Shown one piece after another: positions 32,901 through 40,837 of a stretch of DNA of 64,000 nucleotides. The position numbers and the translations under genes were made by a program. The notes beneath the pieces are model-generated. The model searched no databases and was not told where the DNA came from. It was given only the letters and a program-made list of their open reading frames with translations. Each line of letters opens with the position of its first letter. Within the stretch, counting starts at the first letter, position 1. This DNA comes from Lingula anatina (Eukaryota > Brachiopoda > Lingulata > Lingulida > Lingulidae). Location of the stretch: assembly GCF_001039355.2 (NCBI RefSeq), contig NW_019775856.1, forward strand, positions 125,060-189,059. Direction: 5' to 3'.

Positions 32901-35369
32901 ATTGAATTGACTTTGTTCTATACATTTTCCTAATTTTTTTTCTCGCTCAGCTACAGGAGTGGGTCTTAGTCCACGAAAGTTTGCCAGCGCAGACGCCATA
33001 CATGCCTTGTTTACGGGGAGAAATGGTAAACCAGGGCCGCCGCCCCACCACCATCAGACGTATAGCATCCCTTCCAACTCTAGACCGCCATCACAAATGT
33101 CGTCTATTTGTGAAAAAGGTATGAAGGAAAATCAAAAGTTTTTTACTTAATTGTAGACTGTTACTAATCTACCATTATCTCAAAGTGTAATACTAGTATG
33201 TGAACATTATGATATACCTCAAGTCTTTGCATAAAAAAACAATTATCTGTTTTAGAGGTTTAAGTTATGCAGTTTACATTATAAGGAATGTGGAGTTATA
33301 TAATCTGCTTAATTCTCTTATATTATTTCTCATTTTCATGCATGCAACTTCTTAAATGTATTATAATTTTTGACCAAAAAATAAAGATAAATATTTGAAT
33401 TTATTTCTTGTATTATGCATAATGATAAATTTCAACTATTACGGATTTCAGCTGGGCAAAGAAACAGTGCCATATCCAGCGTCACCACAGTATCCTCCAA
33501 CCACGATGAGTTGATGTTAGCATTCCACAATGGTTTCCCGAGCACAGTGACGCCTCCGGACTCTGAAAATCAAAAAGAGGACAGCATTGGCACCCCCCAG
33601 CCCACTGATAATAGTTCAGACACCACAGTGACTGAGCCGGGTATACGGCAGTTTACGCAGTCTCCACCGAGGCCGGATGAGCGGAGACAGGCAGCTTGTG
33701 AAGTGCCTTTGTATGAACGTAAGTGTAAAGGTTATTTAAAAATGTTAATTTATTTATTTTGGATCTACTAGTACATGCAAGCTATTTTAAAAGAAAAATC
33801 AGAATCGAGACGACCTAATTTCCAAGATCAGTGGTGAAATTTTAACTTCATCTTGAAAAATATCATGCTTGTATCAGTTAATTGTATATCTAAAGATGTA
33901 TGTTTAGATTTTGGGTGATGATTTACATTTAATGTACCATAATGTCAAGATTTGCTGTAAAGGTACAATTATGAATGTCATCCCCCTTATCATATGTGTT
34001 ATTCTGCCCACAGAAAACAGAGTGCGGAGGCCTTCCCAGCTGGATCTCTCCAGTGACACAACCGACTACGACCCTCTACCACGACGTAAAAAGAGTCCTC
34101 ACAGACGACGCAGGAGTAGGGGTCACGTCCTGAGTAAAAAAGTTATGAGACAACCAAGAGGAGCCCCAGTGTAAGTTTGTATTGAAATTGCAGTGTTCCT
34201 CCAACAAAACCAACTTTCGAGAAAGCATCATTTAATATGCAGTCAGTTGTTTTTGATATATGCCACTCTTCCTGTATATTTGAGACTGTGCCACTGTAAC
34301 AGCAATAGAACCCTGCCTATCACATGTGGACAAACCACATAATGACACATTTGATATACTTGTATCTTCTTTAGGCCTATTCGCCCTAGCAGTACAAGTA
34401 CTACAAACAGTGAAGAAATAACTTATGCCTTTGATGATAGAGGGCACCACAGGCCTTCCAGCCCTTCAGAGGGATATCTTTCCTACCCCTACACAGAATC
34501 TGAGTCAAACCCTTACTACGTTCGAAGGAGAAGTAAGTTGTGTAACATTGTAATCATATTATGTGTGTGTATGTGACTGTGCACATACGTTCTATGTGTA
34601 CATTATGGTGCATGCAAATTGTCTTCTAATAATGCATAAATAGAAAGCAATCATATATAAAACACCCTGAAAATATTTAAGTCAAGAATTTTTTTTGCAG
34701 TTTAGTCACATAACAAAGTTAATCTTTTTACCATTACCATTTTTTACCATTATTTTGAAGGTCGGCGTTACACCCCAGTTGCCAAGTATGAGGTGACACC
34801 AGACACACCAGGGACAGACGAGAACCGCCCCCTGATGATGTCATTGGCCAAACCTGCCCTGGCCAGCCCGCAGGAGGAGGAGGAAGTTGGGTTGATTGAC
34901 AGGTAAGACGGGAAGAGGTTGACAGGTGAGATGCAATAGATACATAGAGGACAGGGGTAGGTGTGTCTGGAATGGGAAGATAAAACATGAAGCATTAAGA
35001 TAATGACCCCGATTAACAGGTGAACTGGAATTGATTGACAAGTAATTCATGAAATTTTGTAAAAGATAAAGTGGATGTGTTACTGAAGACATTTATATAA
35101 CCATCTTCTCCTTTTTAAATTATTAATTGTTTCTGTACAAGGAAAATAAAAGTTTTTTTCCCCCTTTAAGTAGGACTTCTATATTAATGATTCCATACTA
35201 GTTTATTAATATATTGTGCCACAATAAAAAAAATTGAATGAATTCTTGTTTTAGAATCTACCGCACTGTGAGCAACAGTGACCTTTCTGGTAGCCTCCTG
35301 GTGGATGTCCCTGAGAGCCAAGACAAGCACTATATCCAAGGATACACGGAAGATTTTACTGTAGTTTAA
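7758..35369 (+). CDS. Dscam: Dscam: Down syndrome cell adhesion molecule homologue (5' partial, 39 exons)
   Basis: Dscam proteins are cell-surface homophilic adhesion receptors acting in neurite self-avoidance, axon guidance and, in some invertebrates, immunity. Joining 39 exons by GT..AG sites gives one uninterrupted frame of 2155 residues and a stop. The order is Ig1-9 (about residues 1-885), FN1-4 (886-1288), Ig10 (1289-1379), FN5-6 (1380-1573), membrane helix (about 1608-1630) and cytoplasmic tail (to 2155). This is the diagnostic 9 Ig + 4 FN3 + Ig + 2 FN3 plan, and the length is close to that of vertebrate DSCAM (about 2000). Each Ig domain keeps its two cysteines. Ig1 (GPVFIYEP, VFPPF-like YFPPF), Ig5 (GDVISHVNI) and the tail (SSVTTVSS..DEL) are characteristic. 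The signal peptide and start codon are missing: the first visible exon begins in phase 1. The Ig2, Ig3 and Ig7 exons are single copy, unlike arthropod Dscam1. The identity as Dscam is firm; assignment to a particular paralogue is not. Confidence 0.95.
8088..13373 (+). other. Dscam intron after Ig1 (5.3 kb)
   Basis: No convincing exon is visible, and in particular no extra Ig2-like half-domain exon. It contains a (TTA)n tract (about 8567-8605), CT runs at 10254-10287, a GA run at 10821-10859 and a CT-CA compound repeat at 10921-10989. The remainder is ordinary AT-rich intronic sequence. Confidence 0.6.
13374..13957 (+). CDS. Dscam: Dscam exons encoding Ig2
   Basis: Two exons, 13374-13532 (159 nt) and 13808-13957 (150 nt), all boundaries phase 1. 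The first carries YNVRVNDVWAMRGTTAVFRC, matching the Dscam Ig2 opening; the second carries the YRCITN cysteine. In arthropod Dscam1 the first half of Ig2 is chosen from an exon array. Here the intervening intron is only 275 bp and holds no alternative exon. Confidence 0.93.
13963..14130. repeat. Possible decayed TTGGC-rich interspersed repeat
   Basis: Directly after the second Ig2 exon, the intron contains repeated TTGGC/GCCAA words in both orientations. This composition is unlike its neighbours and resembles foldback repeats seen in invertebrates. The ends are not clear, so the borders are approximate. Confidence 0.25.
14306..14587 (+). CDS. Dscam: Dscam exon encoding Ig3
   Basis: Single 282-nt phase 1-1 exon. 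It contains SPPQIQDTVSQIKLQEGHTV, the cysteine pair in ELPCTA and YICTAS, and the conserved tryptophan in YSWTKDG. There is one copy only. The flanking introns (348 and 276 bp) leave no room for an alternative exon series. Confidence 0.93.
14864..15133 (+). CDS. Dscam: Dscam exon encoding Ig4
   Basis: Single 270-nt phase 1-1 exon beginning APLSVSVTPTRQTIDGGDPA. The cysteine pair lies in SLNCSIHGYP and YQCVASN, and VTWFKDGRLL supplies the core tryptophan. Ig1-4 together form the N-terminal horseshoe known from Dscam structures. Confidence 0.92.
15424..15720 (+). CDS. Dscam: Dscam exon encoding Ig5
   Basis: Single 297-nt phase 1-1 exon. It contains ISLKCIASGNPIPNVTW and the family-diagnostic stretch YYVTPQGDVISHVNITDLRV, followed by YRCFAENKVG. 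This is one of the most strongly conserved Dscam segments and was central to the identification. Confidence 0.94.
15993..16588 (+). CDS. Dscam: Dscam exons encoding Ig6
   Basis: Two exons, 15993-16103 (111 nt, GVPYIRPMKNVSAVAND..PCYASGFP) and 16427-16588 (162 nt, ..YVCTASNNKGQIASRSV), phase 1 throughout. A CT-CA compound microsatellite (16213-16287) lies in the intron between the two halves. Confidence 0.92.
16213..16287. repeat. Compound (CT)n-(CA)n microsatellite in Dscam intron
   Basis: Long CT tract followed by a CA tract, about 140 bp upstream of the second Ig6 exon acceptor. It has the same arrangement as the repeats at 7075 and 10921. Confidence 0.93.
16941..17540 (+). CDS. Dscam: Dscam exons encoding Ig7
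   Basis: Exons 16941-17095 (155 nt, ends phase 0) and 17414-17540 (127 nt). They encode EPPRIDRFNFPKRKEGDRVS..SCMVSSG..LSWLKDGQ and then RLGPYMSTLMIGDVTPQHNG, with the second cysteine in YTCIAQN. Ig7 is the third variable domain of arthropod Dscam1; here it is single copy. A (CT)n tract begins about 16 bases inside the following intron. Confidence 0.93.
17552..17585. repeat. (CT)n tract next to Ig7 splice donor
   Basis: Pyrimidine dinucleotide run only about 12-16 bases downstream of the donor at 17541, on the transcribed sense strand of Dscam. Confidence 0.9.
17733..18584 (+). CDS. Dscam: Dscam exons encoding Ig8
   Basis: Exons 17733-17852 (120 nt, VPPRWVVEPSNSFVVLSQTV, LHCQSTGTPEPTVMWKKAKG) and 18390-18584 (195 nt, ..HRHLFPNGTLVINQAREEDHG, YLCHASNGIG), phase 1. 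The intron between them contains a foldback element at 17871-18072 that starts only about 18 bp after the donor. Confidence 0.92.
17871..18072. mobile_element. Foldback MITE-like element, family A copy 1
   Basis: About 200 bp with inverted ends ATTCCCAGAG / CTCTGGGAAT and nested GATCTA palindromes. The internal core (GCCTACTACAAGCTGTAAG, then TAATTAACT) is shared with elements at 48192-48405 and, more loosely, 62167-62377. No open frame. It sits in the Ig8 intron of Dscam. Confidence 0.75.
18847..19466 (+). CDS. Dscam: Dscam exons encoding Ig9
   Basis: Exons 18847-18994 (148 nt, IPARFDENKRNRSVLKGASI, ISCDAIGDMP, LGWSFNGEQL; ends phase 2) and 19318-19466 (149 nt, LTINPAVREDSGFYVCIAKN). Phase agrees across the junction, which forms one AGG arginine codon. 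Confidence 0.92.
19594..19755 (+). repeat. Tandem repeat that copies the 3' splice site of the FN1 exon
   Basis: Units of about 54-56 bp (partial 19594-19640, full 19641-19694, full 19695-19750). Each ends in a T-rich ..TAG or TTTAG and is followed by AAAAACC, as is the true acceptor at 19749-19750. Use of either upstream AG would read E-K-P-V then a stop, so they behave as decoy acceptors. Confidence 0.8.
19751..20410 (+). CDS. Dscam: Dscam exons encoding FN3 domain 1
   Basis: Exons 19751-19882 (132 nt, EKPEAPVDVEVGSKWSRSVS, ISWRAPFNGNS, VIQYKN) and 20243-20410 (168 nt, LHGLHPAYNYSVRMLAVNKL, GEGLPSD). Tryptophan in the B strand and the Y.V.V-type G-strand pattern are typical of fibronectin type III domains. 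Confidence 0.91.
20770..21364 (+). CDS. Dscam: Dscam exons encoding FN3 domain 2
   Basis: Exons 20770-20840 (71 nt, APSGPPTDIQLKATGSQSLE, VTWQ; ends phase 0) and 21127-21364 (238 nt, PPLPEHQNGVIQGYYVGYKI .. NLEKFTKYALHIQAFNSEGA). The PP..HQNG.I.GY..GYK run is highly characteristic of Dscam FN2. Confidence 0.93.
21694..22514 (+). CDS. Dscam: Dscam exons encoding FN3 domain 3
   Basis: Exons 21694-21840 (147 nt, VPSRPPQSVQATPLSSVSIR, VLWAPPP, LLGFKVLYKP) and 22359-22514 (156 nt, IHGLEKFTNYSLQVLAYTRM, GEGVRSAP). The donor at 22515 is followed within about 15 bases by a (GT)n-(GA)n tract. The intron between the exons contains a small terminal-inverted-repeat element at 22076-22245. Confidence 0.92.
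22076..22245. mobile_element. 170-bp MITE with perfect 15-bp terminal inverted repeats
   Basis: Left end CAGGCCCGTAGCCAG and right end CTGGCTACGGGCCTG are exact reverse complements. The interior is CCCC/GGGG and AAAAA/TTTTT rich and has no open frame. Similar ends are common on small nonautonomous elements in many invertebrate genomes (recollection, not searched). No clear target-site duplication. Confidence 0.85.
22529..22560. repeat. (GT)n-(GA)n microsatellite after FN3-3 donor
   Basis: GTGTGT passing into GAGAGA just inside the intron. On the opposite strand this is the same CT-CA compound found elsewhere in the window. Confidence 0.9.
22832..24393 (+). CDS. Dscam: Dscam exons encoding FN3 domain 4
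   Basis: Exons 22832-22971 (140 nt, EPGQPADVKALAMNESSILI, TWKKPLRPNGII; ends phase 0) and 24237-24393 (157 nt, YSVTGLVQNRMYTFQVSAAT, GEGER). The last codon base before the donor runs straight into GTGAGAGAGAG, so the splice donor itself is the first unit of a (GA)n microsatellite. The intron between the two exons is 1.27 kb and contains a retrotransposon remnant. Confidence 0.9.
23170..23335 (-). mobile_element. Decayed 3' end of a non-LTR retrotransposon ORF (probable)
   Basis: Read on the minus strand, one frame gives GLDWNTIGKEAQERENWRFL followed by LSALFDPSH. This resembles the C-terminal tail of reverse-transcriptase ORFs of RTE-like and related non-LTR elements (LDW..+...A.+R..WR..+.AL). 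The remainder appears frameshifted and truncated. Confidence 0.45.
24394..24462. repeat. (GA)n-(G)n tract bordering an assembly gap
   Basis: About 48 bases of GA followed by a poly-G run, then Ns. The repeat starts at the splice donor of the FN3-4 exon. Confidence 0.95.
24463..24923. other. Assembly gap (461 Ns)
   Basis: Run of Ns inside the intron between FN4 and Ig10. The exon before it ends in phase 1 and the exon after it begins in phase 1, and the domain junction is complete, so no coding sequence needs to be missing. An alternative exon hidden in the gap cannot be excluded. Confidence 0.99.
25025..25100. repeat. (CA)n and (GA)n microsatellites
   Basis: CA run at about 25025-25059 and GA run at about 25081-25100, in the intron downstream of the gap. 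Confidence 0.9.
25398..25963 (+). CDS. Dscam: Dscam exons encoding Ig10
   Basis: Exons 25398-25512 (115 nt, VAARVASFSARVLTPWKENV, LPCLTVGDPVPSIQW; ends phase 2, weak donor GTTTGC) and 25806-25963 (158 nt, VKILENGTLEIVDVQGVDAA, NYTCQAVN). An Ig domain between FN4 and FN5 is a hallmark of Dscam and confirms the domain order. Confidence 0.93.
26588..26646. repeat. (TA)n microsatellite
   Basis: About 58 bases of alternating TA in the intron between Ig10 and FN5. Confidence 0.97.
26750..26885. repeat. Imperfect minisatellite CCATGGYTACAGCCT
   Basis: Five or six degenerate units containing CCATGG(T/C)TACAGCCT-like words spaced about 20-30 bp apart, in the same intron. Confidence 0.65.
27853..28696 (+). 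CDS. Dscam: Dscam exons encoding FN3 domain 5
   Basis: Exons 27853-27951 (99 nt, APPRAPTISVAVTTEKSVQV, NWRSGSNGGSTIT) and 28564-28696 (133 nt, GFILMYKADHEDWTEVTT.., LKCGTQYRFKMKARN; ends phase 2). The acceptor at 28562-28563 (CCCTTTAAG) is the only AG that keeps the frame with GFILMYK. Confidence 0.9.
29075..29666 (+). CDS. Dscam: Dscam exons encoding FN3 domain 6
   Basis: Exons 29075-29303 (229 nt, ..IGLGDLSNIITTKTNGSAPI, MPPQSMLLEHINSTFITLNL, CPITSFTVKYQVWG; donor GTTGGT) and 29546-29666 (121 nt, LVEDLHPATWYIMKVIANSD, AGSTES). Last extracellular domain before the membrane. The weak GTTGGT donor is supported by the frame and by the stop that follows if it is not used. Confidence 0.9.
29938..29979. 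repeat. (TTA)n microsatellite
   Basis: About 14 TTA units in the intron just upstream of the 42-nt exon. Confidence 0.95.
30089..30130 (+). CDS. Dscam: Dscam 42-nt juxtamembrane exon (probable cassette)
   Basis: Bounded by acceptor TGTTGTAG and a strong donor (CAA|GTGAGT), phase 1 on both sides. It adds 14 residues (EKLPDSLPMDFSLS) between FN6 and the membrane helix. Skipping keeps the frame, giving glycine (GGT) instead of serine (AGT) at the junction, so both isoforms are possible. Identification rests on splice signals and phase only. Confidence 0.55.
30923..31084 (+). CDS. Dscam: Dscam transmembrane exon
   Basis: Phase 1-1 exon of 162 nt. After the stalk (EPEFYQKIH) comes a hydrophobic helix (VMVPLSLALVLVITISLG, about residues 1608-1630), then the basic stop-transfer YCKRRHEAMRWK. 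A single version is present; arthropod Dscam1 has two alternative membrane exons. Confidence 0.93.
31400..31642 (+). CDS. Dscam: Dscam cytoplasmic exon 1
   Basis: 243 nt, phase 1-1: EAKSNLRRDITAETSLMTDL .. YTPEPVHLRNVNLLIMDQSN ... Serine/aspartate rich (DKDSDSSNS), no folded domain. Confidence 0.88.
31982..32163 (+). CDS. Dscam: Dscam cytoplasmic exon 2
   Basis: 182 nt, ends phase 0: VDSDGFINPYATFCYPKPGG .. PPLQPIRTPLLQ .. LEKTEAQRK. Contains an NPYATF tyrosine motif and two proline-rich segments. Confidence 0.87.
32456..32567 (+). CDS. Dscam: Dscam cytoplasmic exon 3 (polyproline)
   Basis: 112 nt: FAEKFPFALPPPPPPISTAT.. A run of six prolines is a likely SH3/EVH1/profilin-type ligand, in keeping with Dscam signalling through SH2/SH3 adaptors (family knowledge); the specific partner is inference. 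Confidence 0.86.
32951..33118 (+). CDS. Dscam: Dscam cytoplasmic exon 4
   Basis: 168 nt, phase 1-1: ATGVGLSPRKFASADAIHAL, FTGRNGKPGPPPHHHQTYSI, with another short polyproline and a histidine run. Confidence 0.87.
33452..33718 (+). CDS. Dscam: Dscam cytoplasmic exon 5 (conserved TVSS..DEL motif)
   Basis: 267 nt, phase 1-1. SSVTTVSSNHDELMLAFHNG matches the conserved TVSS.RDELL-type cytoplasmic motif I recall from vertebrate and insect Dscam tails. The rest is serine/threonine/proline rich. Confidence 0.9.
34014..34170 (+). CDS. Dscam: Dscam cytoplasmic exon 6
   Basis: 157 nt, ends phase 2: PSQLDLSSDTTDYDPLPRRK, then a strongly basic segment (KKSPHRRRRSRGHVLSKK) resembling a bipartite nuclear localisation signal. 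TDYDPL is a possible phosphotyrosine or YxxL sorting motif. Confidence 0.88.
34375..34532 (+). CDS. Dscam: Dscam cytoplasmic exon 7
   Basis: 158 nt: PIRPSSTSTTNSEEITYAFD .. SPSEGYLSYPYTESESNPYY. Rich in tyrosine, hence potential SH2-docking sites. Confidence 0.88.
34761..34902 (+). CDS. Dscam: Dscam cytoplasmic exon 8
   Basis: 142 nt, ends phase 2: SRRYTPVAKYEVTPDTPGTD, ENRPLM .. SPQEEEEVGLID. An acidic run precedes the last exon. Confidence 0.87.
35255..35369 (+). CDS. Dscam: Dscam last coding exon
   Basis: 115 nt coding plus stop TAA at 35367-35369. The protein ends ..YIQGYTEDFTVV. The final T-V-V fits a class I PDZ ligand (S/T-x-hydrophobic); vertebrate DSCAMs bind MAGI/PSD-95 family PDZ proteins through their C termini (family knowledge). 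Confidence 0.9.
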
Positions 35370-38300
35370 TACCTGAAAACAGTGCATAGCAACTATAACT
35401 AAGAACACACAAGCTTTATGCCTAGCAACTTATAGTATCCACGGATACAAAATAATGTCACAGTGGTTGGTTATTATTGTGGTTTGATAGAAAGCAAAGA
35501 ATTCCTGTTCTGGTTGTTTGAGGCCTTAGAACAGTTGCCAAGTATCAGTGTCTATTAACAGACTAGATCCACTGAAGATACTAGAACCAAGAAACAGTTA
35601 ATCCAAGGATACAATTTACTTCTCAGTTTCAAAACTAAGATACAACTTAGGTATTGGGACATGAATGGCAATCTTACATTCAGACAACTGGCAGTCTGTT
35701 GAATCTGATTCTTGTGGAAAGAAATACGTTCTGAGTTATTATATTTGCAGCATGTGCCCATTACTTTTCCAGTTCTAGGAGAAGATTGTGGCTGTTTAGA
35801 AGTTTCAGAAAGCTGATATAGTAGACAACAATCTGCTTGACTGCCTTAGCTTCTCGACTGAAACTGATGAGATGTTAAATTTGCATGTGATTATTTCCAC
35901 AGCATTCAGTGCCAGATGTTTAAATCCACTTCCTAATTTCCTCATTGTGGCAAAACATGCCTAACACTTTCCAATGTAGAAATATACAAATGGGATTTAA
36001 GGTCTTAAAGGAAGGATAAGTCAACACATGAAGACATGGAGCCAGTAGCTAGATTTATCAAGGAAGTTCCTGTATCACAAGAGATTCAGAAAAAAAGAAT
36101 GACAAAATGACTTTTCTATTGGCCAAATTCAAATGGAATGTGCACTGCTAGAAGTCTTGTGCTCCTCAAAAACCTGAACAGTTTTTTAGTCAGAGTTGTA
36201 TTGTATGCTACCATAAAAGACAGTATTACTGACTATATAGCTACATACCAAAGACTGAACGGGGGATTCTCCAAAAGGATTTGAAAATGGAGAAGAGTCA
36301 CTGGGCAGCAGTTCTTCGTGTTACTTGGGAGAGTTTTCTGGATTCGCACAAAAAGAAGTTTCGCTTTCGTACAGCTGGCCACATTTACACATTGTAAAGG
36401 TTAAGGTTGTTGATGAAGGACAAGGTTATTTTTGAAGGCCAACTTAATTGTTGAAGATGGAGGGCGAATCTGTGCAAAAGATAGTTTGGCACAATGACAT
36501 TGGAGACTAAGTTGATGAAGGACAAGGTTATTTTTGAAGGCCAACTTAATTGTTGAAGATGGAGGGCGAATCTGTGCAAAAGATAGTTTGGCACAATGAC
36601 ATTGGAGACTAAGGTGACACATGAAATGCCAAAGAAGCTTCTAGTGCCTAGTACCTGTTTTTGGATATATCAAAGCTATATATGGTAAATAATTTTCGTA
36701 TATGTTATGAATTTGCAAAAATTGATGTTTGCATTTCTGAATACAGATTGTAAAAATTGTAGCCATGGAAATGATGATATAGCAGCTGCAACATGCTTTC
36801 TTGGAAGAGGTTGTAAAATCCAGTTTTAATTACGTAGAAGAAATAAATGGAGTGTTTTACTGTATTCCAAAGTGCATGAGGAAAAGACAATTCATGGACA
36901 TATACAGCATTGTAATTCTTTTTTTAACTGCACATTTCATGATTCTGATGCTGCCACATTGAAAGTGTAAATTTCCCAGGATTTATTCATATTTAAAGGA
37001 AAAGTGTCTCCAAAAATTACTCCGATGTTTAAATATCATTAATCATAATTAAGTGCAATATTTTTTTCTTCATAAATTTTATTTGATTTGTGCTATTACA
37101 AATATTTATATGATAATTCATGTGAACTTTTTGGTGGCCATTCTTTGGTATATACTGAATATTATGGCTCGCTGCTTTACATCCTTATGTATTATAAATG
37201 TATGTTAATTTATTTATTTATTAAGATTCATTGCATGTTTGGTAAGAACCAAGGCCAATGGAGTGCTATGCCTAACACATTTTACATGTTAGTCTTAATG
37301 GTTGCTATTATTGTGCAATGATATTAATTTTTTTGCCCCTGTACATTTTTAAGAGGTAATGCATCAAAATAATTTTGCTTTCAAGATTAGTGCAATCCAT
37401 ATTATTATATTGATATAAATCCAAAGGTGTAATCATAACTGACACTGACTTTTTGTACAAGTTTTGCTTATTTTTTACCAGTCAGAACAGTAGACATATT
37501 TTATTTTGTTTTCTTTGTATTTTTTAAGATTTTGCCCAATCTCTGAACAGTTTGATATCAGTATTAAGGTTGTGCAATACAGCTTTTGCTGACAAGATGG
37601 TGCGAAGCAGGGTACGATCATTACACATTTGACAATCTTACTTGTCGTTGTCAAGGCAACCTATATTAAGTCAGTCTGTACTCATTTGTTTATGCCCTTT
37701 TTCAATTTCAGAATTACATTTATTGCAAATTCAAGCAGTGGTTTTGGTTAATAGAGTATATGCGGTATATTAATTTATTCTTTTTTTAGTTTAGGTTAAT
37801 GCACTGACCAAACAAATATATTTTTTATCCTCAGATTTCAGTTTAGTATAATTTTCATTTGAGGAATATTTTCTTTTTATTTCATTTTAAAAGTCATAAT
37901 TGAATAAGAGAAATGCAAATGCTGGGCAATTGCAATCAGTGTAGATAAAAATTCTGCTCTTTGATGTACATGCATTTTTCTTATGTTTCCAAGGTAGGTC
38001 AGATACATGTTAGTGTGAGAATTGTACTAAATCAAGTGAAAGTTATTACAGTAAACTTACAAACAAAGTTTGGACTTTATTTGTAATCTTATGAAAGTGT
38101 GTTGGGATTGGTTAGCATTATGACTCAAATATGCATTGTTGTGAAAATTCAAGCACCTGTGGTGGACATCAAAAATAAACTAGACATAAAAGGTGACACA
38201 TGTACAGACAATAAACAAAGACGTTTAAAGAAAAAGAATTTAATAAAATAGAAATGATGTCTTGGAAGTTTGGGTGGTGGGCCAAATTGTGGTGTGCATG

Positions 38301-38960
38301 TTATTATAAAAATGCAGTCAAAATTGGTTGCAATAGTCAAGAAGCATTAGATCTAAAACATCAACTTGACTTGGACAAAATGTGAATTTGTTTTGTAAAA
38401 GAAGTGCTTAATTTTGATGCATATTTAATTTTGTTGATACACCTACATGTATTGAACAAGTGTGCTTGGTTGTTTAATTTACTATGCTTGTGCAATACAG
38501 TTCACCCTTATTGGGATTATCATTATTATTTATTCAGTGTGTATATACTTTAAAATTGACAGTGCAATCATATTTTGCAGTTTAATTTCAGTTTTGATAA
38601 ATTAAACCCTTTAAATGAATATTTTGACTTTTTCAAAATCTGCAGTTATTTAAAACATGCAATGCTCAAATGTTAAATTGTCTGCATACTATATTGCTTG
38701 TAGGTAGAGTAATTTTTGTATGTTTTTGAAGAAATACATTCTTTTTACTCTAGTATGTAGTTTATCAGATTGTAAAATGTACAGAAGATATATCCAGTTT
38801 CTTTGAAACAGAGAAGCTTTTTAAGGTGACCAATGAGGAATCACTTCTGTTTTGCTACAGTCAGATAAGTTGTCATTTTTGTCTGATGTCAAAGTGGCTT
38901 AAAGCTTTTTATTGTCATTTTAATCAGTTTTTCAGAATTGAAAATAAAATATGGCTATAA
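35370..38960 (+). other. Probable Dscam 3' UTR and flank
   Basis: AT-rich sequence with no coding signal after the Dscam stop. Candidate AATAAA polyadenylation signals occur at about 36842, 38172 and 38943, so the UTR could be as long as about 3.6 kb. It contains an exact 102-bp tandem duplication. The true end cannot be fixed from sequence alone. Confidence 0.45.
36409..36612 (+). repeat. 102-bp exact tandem duplication in Dscam 3' UTR
   Basis: Two identical consecutive copies (36409-36510 and 36511-36612) beginning GTTGATGAAGGACAAGG. Perfect identity means a recent event or an assembly artefact. The open frames on the minus strand here are only a consequence of the repeat. Confidence 0.9.
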
Positions 38961-39821
38961 ATAATAATAAAGATGATTCAGTCAGGTATGAAATGGTTAG
39001 TTATAACCTTGATATATGCTGTATTTTAAATATTTGTCATCCAACTTCCCACTTTCAAACTGATTCAAAGAAAAAGAGGCAAATTTCCAGTGACATATTT
39101 TATTGGAGATTTCAGCCAGAGAGAAAGGTACAATTTCTGTTGACAAATCTTGGAGATTTCAACAGCTCTAGTGTCAGTAGAACATGTGTCATAACTCCAG
39201 AATATCAAACATGTTTTACATATTGAACTTTTTTTTTTCGAGAACATCATTTCAATTGAACAATGCACTGAACAAACATATCATACACCAAATGTATCTT
39301 TTTTTCTCTTGGTGGTATCTAAACTGTCTAGTTATAAATTACCAAATTTAGAATTCTGATACCTCAGGCCCATCAATTTTGCACTGCAATGTTCTCCTTT
39401 ACCAAACAAAATGTGATGACATTGATGTTAATGTTCTTATTTCCACATTCAATTTATCTAAAAAGGCTTTAACTGAACATTGCTCTAAACAAATATATCA
39501 TATACCCAAGAGTATCCAGATTTGAACAAGTTCTTTTAATCAATGGTCAGTTTTCTTTGACACAAAAGGCACATCAATTCTGCTCAGGCAATCTGTCCAT
39601 CTTGAAATTCACTGCACTCCTCAGGAAGGGATGAAATTTTGAAGAAATAATTTAATGATAATTTTGTCAATTTTATTCATGCTGTCATTTATTTGCAAAA
39701 CAGAGAAAACGCCCAATTCAACTTGTCAGCAAGCTTCACTTAAACTCCAAGGGAATATTGAAAGTTTAAGATCATAATCAGCCAAGCCAATCAAGTGTTT
39801 TCAATCTGTTCACGAAGTTTT

Positions 39822-40771
39822 TTATAGTAGGGCAACGGATACTGCCATGGCCAGTGCTGCCTGCACCAGGAGTATCACTGGATGGGAGAGAGCAGCTGCT
39901 GACTTTGCCACTGCCGTTGTCCCAACTCCACCCTCAGCTTCGCCCTCAGCCTCACCCTCAGGCCCGGCTGTGGTATTAGTAGTATTACTTGTTAATGGGC
40001 CTGCTAACACCTATGATAAATAAACAATTATGTTATCCACATTGCACTACATTTACCAATGGTGGCAGGTATACTGTGTACAAAAGTCAATGACACTAAA
40101 TTCTAGTATGCATTTTGGAAGCAGATAAGGATCTGATTGTGTAACAAATTTTGTTTTTTGCTTAACTTTGTTCACTTTTGTTTAACACACAGCTATAAAT
40201 ACAAGGTGCTTAGCATAATTCCTATACAAATAAATATAAAAGATAATGATGGAAAACTGATCATTCTTCATACTTACTGTGAATCCTAGGCTGACCACAT
40301 TGCAGTGATTGGTGCCGCAGCAAAGGTATTCACTATTAGTGGTAGCCTAAATAGACAAACAATCCAAGAGTAAGGTTTTGAAATGCAAGTATTACTAGTA
40401 TGTTTAAAGACAAACTTTGAACACAAGTACAAGGTGAAGAGTATGTTATATGGCATTTTAAAATGTTATTTTATAATTAATTTGTTTAACTGTATGTCAA
40501 TACAATTCTTGTATTCTGTAGCACAGAAGTAACTATTCTACATACATGTACATATATACACTGTATGTATGTCATCTGACTCAATAAGTATTATCTACCT
40601 TAAATATATTTTTTAAAATTACCAATTTCACATTTCATACAAGATGTACTGAATTATATTGATAATTCCATTACAGAACGGTGGTAGTGGTGGTGGTAGT
40701 AGTAGTGGTGGTGGTGGTGGTGGTGGGGATAGATTGAAAGTACTGGCACTGGTAGCTAACAATCTCAAAAA

Positions 40772-40837
<66 letters not shown>

